From assembly GCA_019916065.1 (NCBI GenBank), contig CM034238.1, forward strand, positions 30,057,246 through 30,121,245: a stretch of DNA of 64,000 bases, given 5' to 3'. The position numbers and the translations under genes are program-made. Of the stretch, positions 1 through 12,816 are shown piece after piece (within the stretch, counting starts at the first letter, position 1; each line of letters starts with the position of its first letter). This DNA is from Vitellaria paradoxa. Its lineage: Eukaryota > Streptophyta > Magnoliopsida > Ericales > Sapotaceae. A model generated the notes under the pieces. That model was not told the origin of the DNA and ran no database searches. It saw only the letters and a program-made list of their open reading frames with translations.

Positions 1-153
1 TCGTCCACTAGGGGGAACTTAGGGGTTTAAAGGGCTTGCTACATGTAGTTAAGTGTAGCCGTGTTTCCAACAAAAAGAGAAATAGGATAGTAGTTGAATT
101 TCATTTTAATAAAGGACATTGCTAGGGGCTAGCAATGCTCAAGTTGGGGGGTG
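1..153 (+). mobile_element. 3' internal tail and polypurine tract of Athila-like element E
   Basis: This is the last non-coding part of a retrotransposon whose body lies to the left of the window. It matches the tail of element D at 56360-56513 almost base for base. It ends in a purine-rich tract at 141-153 (aagttggggggtg), the usual primer site for plus-strand DNA synthesis, directly before the LTR. No coding sequence is visible. Confidence 0.85.
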
Positions 154-1103
154 TGATTGCACTTGAAAAGTGCTATTACAAACTCCACTTTTGCATAGCT
201 ATTAATACATTTAAGTAGTTTATTTTTAAGATTTATCACTATTTTATTACTTATAGTATTTATTTTCTTAATTGTAGGAAAAAGGGCAAAATAAGTGAGA
301 CTATCAGTGATGGAAGTGACCGCTGAGGAGAAAAAGATGGTCTAAAGTTCAAGATGGTTGAAGTGGTGTGTAGCTGAAATTTTAGCTTGACACCCTATCA
401 GTATTTTAACCATATCTTTTCACTCACAATTCCGATTGACCTGATTCTTTTTGGGTTGGAAAAAAGACTAAAAGGGCTACAACTTTTGTGTTTTATCCGA
501 AGCCTGAATCCATCATCTTTGAGGTCAAAATCACGTTGGAAGCTGAAGACAGAAAGTTGTCAGAAGTAAGACAGATTGAAGAGAAAGTACACTGGGGTCC
601 GACCCCCCACGGATGATCTGGACCACAGAAGGATTATTTGCATGGATGGACTTTATTTTTAGGGTTTCTCATTCCTACTATAAAGTTGTATCTTTGACAG
701 CAGAAAAAGGGGACTTTTCACCTACGCTTTTCTCTGTAGTTTTAGGATAGTTTTTCGTTGAAATAGAGTAGTTTTGAGAGTTTTTCATTTTTCGTGTAAT
801 GCTTTTACGAATTTACGAAGCCTTCGTAGTTTTCATTACAGACGTGGTTGTTCAATACTTCGTTTCAGAGTTGATTTCAGAGTACGTTTACTTTCGTTCT
901 TCATTTTAATAATATTGTTTCTTCATCTTACTCTTTAGATTTTTTAAATATGTGTTCGATCATTGATTTTATTTCGTTTAAAGTTATGTTAGCGTAAAAC
1001 CCTAGTTCTTGATTCAACGAATCAAGCAGGGGTAGGTTACTCTGATCTATGGGATGTGCATAGACCCTTCACATGGTTTGCAAAAACTCACGCAAGGCCT
1101 GTT

Positions 1104-1706
1104 CTATGTAATAGCATAACTAGCCCTACATGAACATTCATTAGTCCAGAAGAATTGTTCTCATCAATGGGACAATTATCCACAGCTTGACTGGAGTCAA
1201 AACAGGTGTTTTTTTGTTCTTACCTTTCGAACATGGTTTCCGTGAGGATGTCCTTTATAGGTTCTACTTCTCTTTAGATTCCTATAAGGCTTTGTCCTTG
1301 CTCGATCGTAAGTTCCAGGGATCTCTATTTCCTTACAAAAAGAAAAATCTTTTGCAAGTCTGTTTGATTCATTCTGTCTACACAAGTCTTGAAGATAAGT
1401 ATAGGCAAAGTGAATTCTAGGAGCAATTCCAATGGTTGGTCTCTTTGAAACTTGCTTATTCCAAGCTTCCTGTATTTTGGAATTGAAAGGTGACGGCAAT
1501 TTTCTAAAGAACTTATCTCCTAGTTCTGCTAGAGAAAAAGCCTGTCCTGTTCTTGATGCTAATCCTAGATAGGTAGTAGCATATCTGGGAAAGTTAACCA
1601 TGTTATCTATAGTTAACCTTTCTAAGTCTACAATGTTTAAACCTAGTTCAGTATCTTTCAAAAATTTTCGAAAACGAAAACCTTTGACTGTATTCTCTGT
1701 AATCAC
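1104..1706 (-). pseudogene. Endogenous pararetrovirus (Caulimoviridae) coat-protein-like fragment inside LTR E
   Basis: A minus-strand open frame of 169 codons (1197-1706) reads through this block. Its first 20 or so residues come from LTR sequence; the rest resembles the coat-protein/Gag-like region of badna- and tungro-like plant pararetroviruses. The visible clues are a KLPSPF helix segment, a run of the type RIHFAYTYLQDLCR, an EIEIPGTY segment, and a basic tail containing TYKGHPHGNHVR. Beyond the stop at 1197, another frame carries cysteine spacing like a damaged zinc knuckle. In the caulimovirid family the capsid protein encloses the DNA genome; this piece is truncated, frameshifted, and lacks polymerase or movement genes, so it cannot act as a virus. 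The homology is judged from residue pattern only. Confidence 0.6.
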
Positions 1707-2290
1707 TGGTAAAGGTTTTCGATTAAAATTTTCTTAATAATTTTGAAGAACTGAAAATTCAGATTTTGAATCCTAATTTGAATTAGTTTATTTCAGAAAC
1801 ATTCGAAAACGAAAATCTTTGACTATATTCTCTGTAATCACTGGTAAAGGTTTTCGATTAAAATTTTCTTAATAATTTTGGATAAACTAGAAAAATTGGA
1901 TTTGAATCGAATTCAAATAGGATTGTTTGAGAACCCTTCGAAAACAGAAGTTTTTGACTATATTCTCTGTAATCACTGGTAAAGGTTTTCGATTAAAATT
2001 TTCTTAATAATTTTGAAGAACTGAAAATTCAGATTTTAAATCCTAATTTGAATTGGTTTATTTCAGAAACATTCGAAAACGAAAATCTTTGACTATATTC
2101 TCTGTAATCACTAGTAAAGGTTTTCGATTAAAATTTTCTTAATAATTTTGGATAAACTAGAAAAATTGGATTTGAATCCGAATTCAAATAGGATTGTTTG
2201 AGAACCCTTCGAAAACAGAAGTTTTTGACTATATTCTTTGTAATCACTGGTAAAAACTTTTGATTAAAACTTTCTCAATAATTTTCAAAC
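1680..2290 (+). repeat. Five-copy ~135-bp tandem repeat in LTR E
   Basis: The phrase gactatattctctgtaatc, followed by an actggtaaaggttttcgatt-type run, recurs with gatta at about 1721, 1856, 1991, 2126 and 2262, a spacing of 135-136 bp. Units alternate between two variants (…gaagaactgaaaattcag… and …gataaactagaaaaattgg…), so the true higher-order period is near 270 bp. LTRs of D and K carry only two units, so E has expanded. Confidence 0.9.
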
Positions 2291-2837
2291 AAATCCTAAT
2301 TTAGGTTTTAACGCAAGTATTACAACACATCCCATAGTGAAGACGTAAGCTACCCGGAATTGATAGTTGGATCAAGGACTTCTTAAATTTATTTCTTATT
2401 AATCAAATTGCCTTCAGTTGATTTAATTGAAGTGTTTACATCGCAGTTTTTAGATTAGATTATTTTGAAGCGCATTTAAATTGGGAAAAATTCATTTAAC
2501 TAATATTTAATTCCTTGAAATCAAAAATCAAAAGTTTTTTTTAAAAAAAAAAATTAAGTTTTTTTTTTTCCTCAAAAATCAAAAGTTAAATTGCTAAAAT
2601 TTTGTTAATAGGTTGTTAAGTTGTTTTAATTTGAATTTTAAATTTGCAAAACCTTAGAAATTAGTTTTAATTAATCTTCAAACTTAGTTCACATTGAAAT
2701 TTAGGATTTCCATTATAACCTAGAAACTAAATAACGTAGGCTCCCTGTGAATTCGACCTCGGACTCACCGAGTTAAAACTACACCGCACACCTTTGCACT
2801 TGGCGGTTAATTTAGACGCACTTTCTAATAGCGATCA

Positions 2838-5800
2838 CAAACCAATCAATTAACTAGCTCAAGAATTAATTCAACTAACAATCATAATATTGAAATGATA
2901 CTTGATTTAACTTTCAATTTCGGGTGGTTAATTATGTCACGCCCCGAATCTCGTGACCCGAGGGATGAGTGATAAACACACACAACATGCATTAACATAA
3001 CCAAGCCATCATCAGAGCAATGCAACATAAACCAGTGAGCCCGAGACATAGTTACGATAACATAAATTTAACCTTGGCTATAATCAAGTCACAAACTTCG
3101 AACAATCCTCTCATTAATACATAACTGAGGCCTTAGGGCCCATATAACCAAATCGAACAAGTCCTCAATATACAATATTACAATTCCAAAAGAAATTCAA
3201 ACTAGATGACCAGGAGCTTTGCTAAGCTTGGTAGGGCTCATGTATAACCTCCTAATCCAACCCCATTAACCCACCTGATTGTCATGGCTTGTACCTGCAT
3301 CGAAATCTGTAGGGATTTGAGCACGGGTCCACTTATGCCCACATTGTATCCAACAAACATATATGGTATGTATTCCAAATGTGCACACTATTCATGGTGC
3401 ATCTAGTTATCTCAATATGTTCTAGTGCCACAACAATTTATCAACATAACTACATAACCGACATGGAATATATATATATATGTATATATATTTACACAAC
3501 AATACCATAAGAAGAATTAAGTTTCCAATTTATATTTAATCTTCAAAATTCCATACATATGTTCATATCACATTTTAATTATCTCTTTGATGTCTAAGCA
3601 TAGCCGACCGCATAACCATAGTTACAATATTTTATCTTTATTTAATAACATCACAAGGTAGCATTCAATTCCAATTATTCCTCATTATTGAATCTCCCAA
3701 CATTACATCTAATCACATTCACTACCACATTATCACAAATTCAACATTCAATCACATATCCACATCTATATTTCATTTGTTCATCATTCAATCATGAAAT
3801 CACATCCACAGTACCATCATTTTATTAATCAATCACATAGCCATAACCACACAATCTTCAGGGGTTGGGTGCATACACATCATCGTCTTTTATGGGCCAA
3901 TACCCAACAGAAACAATAAACCGACGTCGTCGTTTAGGATCGTCGTCCAAGGCCACGAGGAGCCAAAACACACACAATGTTGTCAGCTACTAACCCACTG
4001 GCATTGACACCAAACCCTGCGCAGGTTCTGGGTCTTTCAACCTGAGGGTACTCTCACGACCCTTCCTATTTTCGCACACAACCAATCATTCATCACATTC
4101 AATACTCATCCAATCACAATTCACATTCATCACCAAAAACTTTCCAACACATATAACCACATTCCATTTCATCATATAGCACAACTCATTTCATCTCTTC
4201 ATTTTATTTATTCCGAGCCTTATTTAATTTCCATCATTTGTTAACAAAAGTTGACTTTTCGGTTCATCCCAAGATTCATCACATATTAACATTGATCAAT
4301 CTTATTAAACATTTAACATTTATCAACATGTATCATTCAACACACATGTCAATGTTACTGTTCATTCCATATCTCATTACATATAGCATTGATCAAACCA
4401 TATTAAGCCCTTCGCATTTACCAAAAATTATAAACATGTCTCTTTGTTAAGTTACCTTTCACTTAATCAATCACAAGTTCATATACCTCAACATTTAGTT
4501 TACATCAAGACATATTTACAATTCAACTCGATTAAGACCCTTATCTCAAAATAAGCTTCCAATTCATTTCATTCAAGATAACATTCATTCACCCTTACAA
4601 GTTAAATTCCATAGGTTTAAGATAATCAACCCTTAATCACTTTTTAAAGCTCATTCCCCTTTTTAAATCAATGAAATTAATCAAGTAAAAGTTTCATGTG
4701 AAAACAAGTTACCAACTTTCCATATGCCCAAAGTAGAAGGTTAAACTAAACAATGTTAGAAAAGTGACCTAGGCTCAGTGGGAGCCCAAGCTGACACTCA
4801 GCCATGCGCCCAAGGGGCTTGGGCGCCCGACTATGTCCCCCTCATGCGCCCATAGCCTGGGCCAAGTTTCGGGTTTCATGCCCTGTTTTCTGGTTTCGTG
4901 GTTTTTCACCATTGGGTCCTCAAATTGACCATGTTAATGTAAAAGTACCTAAAGTTTCATGTTTCCAACATCAACACAAAGTTCTTAGGCTCCAAACAAA
5001 ACCATAAATTTGAGTTTTCATCAACTACAAGTCAAGTTATGGATCAAAACACCACTTTCACTCTCTCAACCGATACATATATATATACATGTATATAACT
5101 CCCATTTTCTTCTATACATGAAACCAACACTGAAAGAGGGTTTTCTAATGGTAATCTACTCCTTGTTACACAACACATATGTAAGAATGAGGCATTAAAT
5201 CCCTACCTCAAGTGGTAAGAGGATAGATCAACATGAAGGTGTCTTGAGCTTCCAAACCCTCAAACTTTGATGGACTCAATCTCTTCTCTCCTTGGTCAAA
5301 ACTACAAATAAATTACATAGGAAGGTTTCTTAGGGTTCTAATCACCATCTTGTAAAAGGAATTAGGTTTCCATGAAGGGTGGAAGAACCTACCTTGAAAT
5401 CTCTACCCGGTGGTCTTGTTCTTCCTCTTTGCTTCTCACCCGATTTCCCCTCTTCCAAGCAACTTCTCTCTCTCTCTCTCTTGCTTCAAATCAACCATAT
5501 ATATATAACAATATTTTAAAGTCCCTCAATAGTAATTCTCAGGTCTCCCCTCACCCCTAGCTAGGTATAGGTGTCAATAGGGTAAGGCTCGGCTAGAAAA
5601 TGCAAAAAAACACTTATCTGTCAAAACCACTGTGCCTTAGGCACCCAAGCTCTTCTCAGGTGGGCGCCCAAGACCTTGGGCACACAAGCTCTTTTCAGCT
5701 GGGCGCCCAAGGTTCCCCCCCATTTTCCAGCACTTGGCTAAAATGTCACTTTTGACTGCATACCCCCATTTCCTCCAAAGTTCTCTACTCTAAACACCAT

Positions 5801-6974
5801 TAATGATCCATACCACTAAATCAACATATCTTAACTTCCAAAACACATCAAAAACCATATACTTACATTAATACAAAGTCTGGGGTATTACAAATTACTT
5901 CACAATGGGATGTATTAAACACTACAATCTAAAGTTCACGTAAAAGGAACAATAGATTGGAACAATGTCTTCGTTTAGGGTTTTTAATTTCCCAATACTC
6001 AGTTTTATATTCTCGTTTAGGAGTATAAAACTAGAAAAAATATTCTGTGAAAACATTTGGGTTCAAATCCAATTTTTAGTTTGTTCAAAAATATTAAACA
6101 AGTTTTAATTAAAAATCTTTACTAGTGATTACAGAAAATATAGTCAAAGATTTTTGTTTTCGAAATCTTTTGAAACAAATGAAATCAGATTTGAAAGTTG
6201 TAGATCTCTACGAACGAATTTTTGCAAACCATGCAAAGCATCTATGCACATCCCATTGTTCGTAATAACCTACCCTTCCTTGATTTGTTGAATCAAGAAA
6301 CTAGAGTTCACACTAAGATGCTTTTAAAAGAAACGAAATTGAATACAATGCACATAAATCACGAATCTAAAGGATAAAATGAAGAGATAATATTGTTAAA
6401 GTGAAAAGTGAAATAAAATGTACTCTGAAAATTGAATCCAAAACATAATAATGGATGATAACAGCTGTAACAAATCCTATAGAAACTCCACAAAGCTTTA
6501 AAAATATTCCTCAAACATTGAAAATCTCTCTAAAGGCTCTCTAAAACTCTCAAGAAATCTGAAAAAAGTAAAGTAAGGCTGATGTCTTGCGGCCATACAT
6601 CATGATATATATATCCTAACATAAAACCCTAAAAAGAGCTGAAAGAATTTTACGCGGCCACACACTGTGGTCTAGACCACTGATGAGGTGTCCGAACCAT
6701 AGAACCTATTCTTCTCAGGTTTTGCTTCCTCCTTCATGTTGCGTCTTTGACCTGGTCTAGACCATCTGAGGGGGTGTTCGAACCACAGCATCCTTTTCAT
6801 CCTCTAGGCCACTTTTATCACTGCTAATTTCGATTATTTCACCCTTTTCCCTGTAATTAAGAAAATAAACACCGTAAGTAAAAAAATAATAGCAAAACTC
6901 CAAAATTAATTACCTAAATGCATGAATAAATGTCAAAATGTAGAGTTTGTAATTACACTTTTCAAGTGTAATCA
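2838..6974 (-). mobile_element. Reverse-oriented Athila-like LTR G, split by solo LTR F1 and truncated by element E
   Basis: Read on the minus strand, an LTR begins TGATTACACTTGAAAAGTG at 6974 and runs to 5893, then continues at 2934-2838 beyond the inserted F1 LTR. It contains the family phrases seen in D and K (agtgattacagaaaatatagtc on the plus strand at about 6122; gcgaac/cttgatttgttgaatcaag near 6280). The GC cassette is at about 6655-6790 (gtggtctagaccac, tggtctagaccatc). The terminal part of the LTR is missing where element E was inserted at 2838. Confidence 0.8.
2935..5892 (+). mobile_element. Solo LTR F1 (family TGTCACGCCCC…TATTACA, 2,958 bp)
   Basis: The LTR begins TGTCACGCCCCGAATCTCG and ends GGGGTATTACA. 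It is flanked by the perfect 5-bp duplication AATTA (2930-2934 and 5893-5897), so it is a solo LTR left by recombination between the two LTRs of an element. Family landmarks are a block near 3860-4080 (tgggccaatacccaac, cgtcgtttaggatcg), two GC-rich word clusters (4785-4870 and 5635-5725, with gggcgcccaag), and a tail with CT repeats (5465-5480). No gag or pol is present, so the superfamily cannot be assigned here. Short open frames inside it look like chance. Confidence 0.9.
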
Positions 6975-8277
6975 ATACTCTTAATCCATATTATATTTTT
7001 AGACATGTGCATATGATGATTGTTTCTTTGATTACACAGAGTGAGATTCTATATATAAGTCAATAAACTCAATGGACTAGGCAATGACATTGTATATATG
7101 ATGAATATTAATAGTTGAAGGATGCATGTCCTAATATATTGGATTGATGATATCCCCCTTAGGAAGCTTATAAGTTTTGATTGTATCAAATCTTATAAGT
7201 GGATTTTTGAATCTGATACATCAAATAAGTTAAGCAGCAAGGTCTCAAGGAAAATAAGAAGCCAATTAAATTAAATTGTTTATAATTAAATTTAATTGGT
7301 GGATATCTGCAATTACAATTATTTAGTGGAATGAATTATGATTTACATAATTAAATCTTAATCTGGGTGGGATTAAGAGATTTAATTACACAGGAAGCCT
7401 TTTCATATTTGCCTATCAGTCTCTACCATAGTTGTATAGCTGCTCTCTTTGTTGGTAGCTAGGGCTATGTTTTCTTGGGTGAGGATTTATTCAGGTCTTA
7501 CAGAGCAAAACCCTAGAGCTTACAGGGGATCCCACAATTTGGTGAGAGAAGGATAGTATTTTTAGAATACGGTAGAAGGTTGAAGGTTGAGATCGAGCAG
7601 TTGACTTGAATTCTTTAGAAACTTAGAATACTATTTTATCGAGGTCAAACCAAAGAGATCCCAAAGGTATGTTCTTATTATCATAGATTAGATTGGTAAA
7701 AAGTTTTTTGTATTATTGATATACACTACAGCCGTGATCTTGTGGCTTTTTGTGTTTCCCAACATATAGTTGGGGGCCCGTCATATAATACTGGTAACTA
7801 TGGAGAATCGTGTTATACCCACACTAGCTACCCTCGTTATATATGAGCCTTGGCTTAAAGGTCACTTGCCAACAAATTAATTATCCAAGCACTCATGAGG
7901 GAATCATGTTACACCTCTCGCAATGCATATTGCCAGGGAACTATGTTACACCCCCACACAATGCTAGTAACTATGGGAAACCATGTTATACCCCCACCAG
8001 CCATCCTTATTGTTCATGGGGATTAACCCAAAAATCATGTATTAACCAGTTTGCATAGGTTTAGGGACTTCAACTTATAGGTATCGCATATCTAGATCTT
8101 ATTTTACACTATCACTCAACACAGAATCAATCCCCCCCCACACACACCCACACATACCCACCATAACCTTAATCACACACAGAGAGCACAACCAGGCACA
8201 ACTCACATGCATCATCACATTTTCATATTTTTATGTTCAATTTTGCATTATCAATAAAATAAGTGATCTTATCCATG
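6975..8277. other. Unassigned repeat-like sequence with a possible old LTR end
   Basis: No gene is visible. A possible LTR end (tgtgtttcccaaca, 7751-7764) is followed six bases later by TGGGGGCCCGTC (7771-7782), which resembles the first 12 bases of a tRNA-Pro primer site with one mismatch. From 7783 there are loosely repeated phrases (ggtaactatgg…catgttatacccccac, three times between 7793 and 8003) that recall the long-LTR families. A C-rich run lies at 8129-8160. Old decayed retroelement sequence is the best guess. Confidence 0.3.
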
Positions 8278-11200
8278 TGATTGTGTATGTTTTCTATTTT
8301 ATTATCAGGGCTATATAGTCATTCATAGGGGAGTTATCTATTAGAAATTCCATTTGTTACTGTTAAATGTGAATATTGATCAACTTATAGGATTTTACAG
8401 GGTTACGTGACCAAATTAAAAGGAAATGAAGCAAACATGAGCTAAAATAGGAAAAGAGGTGAAGATGGATCTAAGGGGCGCCCCTCATCATCCACAGGTG
8501 CCCCACATAAGCCATAGGCACCCCACCCTAAATCAGGTAGGCGCCTGTTGAGAGGTGTTTTTGAAGGAAAAGCTTAAGTCTCAGAGGACTTTTGTCGAAC
8601 AGCTAGTGGAGTCTACCCACGGGTGCCCCTCATCAACCACAGGTGCCCCTCATTGGTCACAGGCGCCCTACCCTAAATTAGGTGGGCATCCACTAGGGGG
8701 AAATTGGCTGCTCTTTGAGGATTTTTATCAAACAGTTGGGAGGTGTCCTCTAGGGACGCCCCACACCTACCTTGGGTTCCCATGACGATTCTTCCAGCAA
8801 ACTTTTAGGATCAAGTTCGAATTACAAATTTACTATTATACCCTTGAGTTATGCACTATTATAAATAAGATAATTCTTGATGTATTGCTCTCTTGGGAAA
8901 ACCTACATAGTCGTTTTATATTTGTTTCTGAGAGTTGGGGAGCTACAATACGTTTAAGTATTAGGATTAGTTAGATTTTCATATGGTAATTTTGCTCTTC
9001 TATCTCCTAGTGTTTACATATAAGTGCTTTACTTTTCAATACTTTCAATTCAAAGTACTTCATTTTTGTCTTTTGTCTTTCGCTTTTACTTTATTGTACT
9101 TCGTTTCCGTTTTTCATCTTTCGTTTTTACTTCGTACTAGTTCATTTTACATTAAAGGATGTGTGCAAGTTTATTTTCCTCTTCGTAGTTTAATTATGTT
9201 AGGCTAGGATTTGTTCTTGGCTTCAAGCCATTGAAGGTGGTGTGGTAGTTTGGTGAACTCAAACGTAAAAGGTTTTATTTCAATAAAATATATTTTTGAT
9301 TTCTAATTGGAATTTCGTAGTAAGCTAGGGTTCTTTCGAAATCAACTCACCTATGTTATAACCATAACTTGGTTACAAGTATTCACTTGTGCACACCAAG
9401 TGTTTGGTTTAATGCCCTGAAGAGTTAGAAGTATATTTTCCAAAACCCAAATTAGGTTTTCTTGCAAAATCGAATCACCCATGTTATAACCAAAGCTTGG
9501 TTACAATTGGCCACTCGTGCACACCAAGTGGTTGGTTCAATGGCCCGGTAATTTGGAACCTATTTTCATAAAACCATAACTTGAGGTCTTCTTAAGAAAT
9601 CGGTTCATCCATGTTACAATCGAAGCCTAGTTATGAGTTAACGCTCATACATACTAGGTGTTCAATTCAATGTCCCAATGAATCCGAAACTAATTTCAAA
9701 AGCCTCCGCTTACTTTGAGTTCCATAAATTAGGTTTTAATGAAATATCTTCCGACCTAGCAACGCATGTGCAATTGCTAGGTTGAGTTATTAATGCGTTT
9801 AAGTAAACCATCACTATCCCATTGCCAGATTTGGTTTGAAGCCAAAATGGTCTTCGTTATTTTATTTGTAATGTTTTTATCTTAATTTAGAATCACAATT
9901 TGTCATGCCCCAGATCTCGTGACCCGAGGGGTGAGTGATAAACACACACAATATGCATAAACATAACCAATCCCATGATTAGAGCAACGCAACATAAGCT
10001 AGTGAGCCCAAGATATAAGATAGAATAATATAAGCTAACTTGACTATTGCCATAACATAAATTCCATACACCATTCCCAAATTACATAACTTAGGCCTTA
10101 AGGCCATTACAATCATTTCGAAAGGGTTTAGACGAGTACAATATTGCAAACCCAAAAGAAATTCAAGTTAAAAGACCAAGAGCTTTGTTAAGCTTGGTAG
10201 GGCTCATGCATAACCTCCTAGTCCCAACACATTAACCCACTTGATTGTTATTGCTTGTACCTGTATCAAAGTCTGTAGGAATGTGAGCACGGGTCCACTT
10301 GTGCCCACAAGTCTCAAACAAACATATATGATATGTATTCCACACATGCAAGCATTTTATGATGTTTCTAGTTACCACCTATACTCTAGAATCAAAATCA
10401 TTCATCGACATCACCAATTTAGACTATGCACCTTTATACGCAACAATATTGTAAAAAGAAATTCAATTCCAACCAATACTTAAGCCTTGGATTCTCATTC
10501 TTAAGTCTCAAATCACATTTCAATTCACTTTTTTATGTTTAATCAAAATTGACCACATAACTATATTTATAACATCTATTGACATTCAACAATACCACAA
10601 TGTAACATTCAATTCCAAATAATCTTCATTATTAAATTTCTCAACATTACATCTAATCACATTCCCTACCACAATGTTACAAATTCAACATTTAATCATG
10701 TATTCACATTCACATCATCACTTTCCATCAATCCATCACACAATCATAGTCACACAAATCATCAGGGGTTGGGTGTTACACAACACCGTCTTTTATGGGT
10801 CCAGACCCAATGGAAACAGCAAACCAAACACCATCGTTTAGGATCACAATCCAAGGTCACGAGTAACCCATACATTCACAATGTTGTGGGCTACTAACCC
10901 ACTGGCATTAACACCAAACCCTATGCAGGTTCCAGGACTCTCAACCCGAGGGTAATCTCAAACCCTTCCTGTTTACCACACCCCACCACGGCCCCCGTCA
11001 CATAAACAATCATTCATCATATCACATCTCATTATTCACAAGTCCACATTCAACATCATATACTTTTCCACAACACAAATCCATATTCCGGTTCATTCCA
11101 GGATTCATTACATAACAACATTTAGTAAGCATCATTAAACATTTAACATCTTTCATTGTTGTGAACATGAGTTCCCTTTTGCCAAATCACAATTCATTAA

Positions 11201-12811
11201 AGCAATCACAAGTTCATACACTTTAACATTTAGTTTACATTAAGGCATATTCACAATTCTATTTGATTAAGACCCTTATCTCAAAGTAGGCTTCCAATTC
11301 ATTTCATTCATAATAGCAAGCGTTCCCCTTTACAAGCTTAATCCCATAGGTTTAAGATAATCAACCCTTAATCACTTTTAAGAGCTCATTTCCATTTTAA
11401 AATCCATACAATTAATCAAATAAAAGTCTCACATACAAACATATTCCTAACCCCTTCATAATCCTAAGGTAGGAAGTCAAGTTAAGAAAAATCAGGAAAG
11501 GTGTTCTGGTCTCTGTGGGCGCCCCTCCAAAAGTTCATGGGCGCCCCTGAGGGGTCATGGGCGCCCCTCAAGGGCCATGGGCGCCCCTCTGTTGTGCAGA
11601 AAGTCACTTTGCTCCGGTTCAAGCTTTAAGCCATGTTTTTAGGTTCCAAACTTTACCTAATCCAATATCTAACCTAATACCTTTTTTTCTTGAGTTATCT
11701 AGGACCTAGAAGACTCCAAAAATTCCATCAAAACAATTTTTAATCCACGCATTTCTTCAATACAAATATCTTGCTCCAACCTATACATATATATACACAC
11801 AACAATTCATCCACACAAACTCCACTTCCAAGGTTTCCAAATCTTAAATAAATTTCATAGAAGTATTTACTAGCTCAAATACATCTCATATATGTTAAAA
11901 TGAGACTAGAAATCCCTACCTTGAGTGGTAAAAAGATAGATCAACAAAGGGGTGTCTTGAGCTTCCAAACCCTCAAACTTTGATGGCTCCAATCTTCTCC
12001 CTCCTTAATCAAAACTAAAAATGAATAACATAGGAAGGTTTCTTAGGGTTCTAATTTCAATCTTGTAAAAGGAATTTGAATTCCATGAAGGTTTGGAAGA
12101 CCTACCTTTGAAAACCCAACCGGTGGTCTTCTTCTTCTCCTTTGCTCTTCTCTTGCTTTCAACCGAACCCTCTCTCTTCCTAGCCACTTCTCTCTCTCTC
12201 TCTTGCATCAAATCAATCTAAAAAATATATATAATAATATTTTTAATCCCCAAATAGTAATCCTCAGGTCTCCCCTCACCCCTAGCTTGTTATAGGTGTC
12301 AATAGGGTTAAGTCTCGGCCTTCCAACCAGAGAACACCCTTCTACTAATTTTCTGTACAAGTGGGGTGCCCCTCATAGATCATGGGTACCCGTCTTAGAC
12401 CCATGGGCACCCCTCTGCATGCCCCCGAGTCAAAATGTTAACTTTAGAGCTATTTTGCCAATTCTTTCAAAATTTACACCCCCAAGTCATCTTTAATGAC
12501 TAAACTTACTTAATTAACATACTAACATGCCCAAAACATGTTAAAACCATCAAATTATATTAACATGAAAGTTCGGGGTATTACACAATTCCTTCACTTC
12601 ACCATTCTCAACCCAATCCATCATCAACCTTCCCCAAAAATCCAATCATAGTATAGATTAGATTAGAATCACCTACTAACTAAAGAGAACAAGTCTAGGA
12701 GCTTTTAACACAACCCTCCCTGTGGAGATGATCTCGGTTCTCACCGAGTAAGACTACGACCACCCTCTTGCACTTGAGAGGTAGAACCCAAACACATTTT
12801 AGGATCGGTCA
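8278..12811 (+). mobile_element. Solo LTR H (Athila-like type), split by solo LTR F2
   Basis: The LTR begins TGATTGTGTATG and ends AGGATCGGTCA, and is flanked by the perfect duplication CCATG (8273-8277 and 12812-12816). Removing F2 (9901-12585) and one copy of its duplication leaves about 1,844 bp, close to element A's LTR, which has the same phrases (taggctagggtttgttcttggc, acaagtctagagctttt). The unbroken equivalent of the F2 insertion point is seen in LTR A near 21374 (atcacaattccttcactcc), which confirms where F2 entered. GC words of the type gggcgcccctca lie at 8475-8770, upstream of ttataaataagat (about 8858). Confidence 0.9.
9901..12585 (+). mobile_element. Solo LTR F2 nested in LTR H (2,685 bp)
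   Basis: It begins TGTCATGCCCCAGATCTCG, ends GGGGTATTACA, and has the perfect duplication CAATT (9896-9900 and 12586-12590). It is the same family as F1, F3 and F4. Its two GC-rich word clusters (11512-11600 and 12364-12430) use gggcgcccct, the same word as the host LTR H, rather than the ttgggcgcccaag word of F1. Confidence 0.92.
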
Positions 12812-12816
12812 CCATG

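Larger units (their letters stand above)
154..2837 (+). mobile_element. 3' LTR of Athila-like element E (2,684 bp)
   Basis: The LTR starts TGATTGCACTTG right after the polypurine tract and ends GCGATCA; the next five bases, CAAAC (2838-2842), would be the 3' target-site duplication, whose partner is outside the window. It aligns with the LTRs of element D but is about 1 kb longer. Two changes account for most of this: a foreign block of about 560 bp (1104-1660) and expansion of a 135-bp tandem repeat (1680-2290). A TATA-like TATAAAG lies at 679-685, below a GC-rich inverted-repeat cassette at 592-629. E is inserted in a reverse-oriented LTR (G), because G-type sequence resumes immediately after 2837. 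Confidence 0.85.

Noticed and set aside
5372..5560. Ser/Leu-rich frame in LTR F1
   Set aside because: It translates the CT-repeat tail of the LTR; the equivalent in F2 is open on the other strand, so no protein is conserved.
8129..8160. C-rich run as a regulatory or telomere-like element
   Set aside because: It is a simple low-complexity tract with irregular spacing and no telomere unit.
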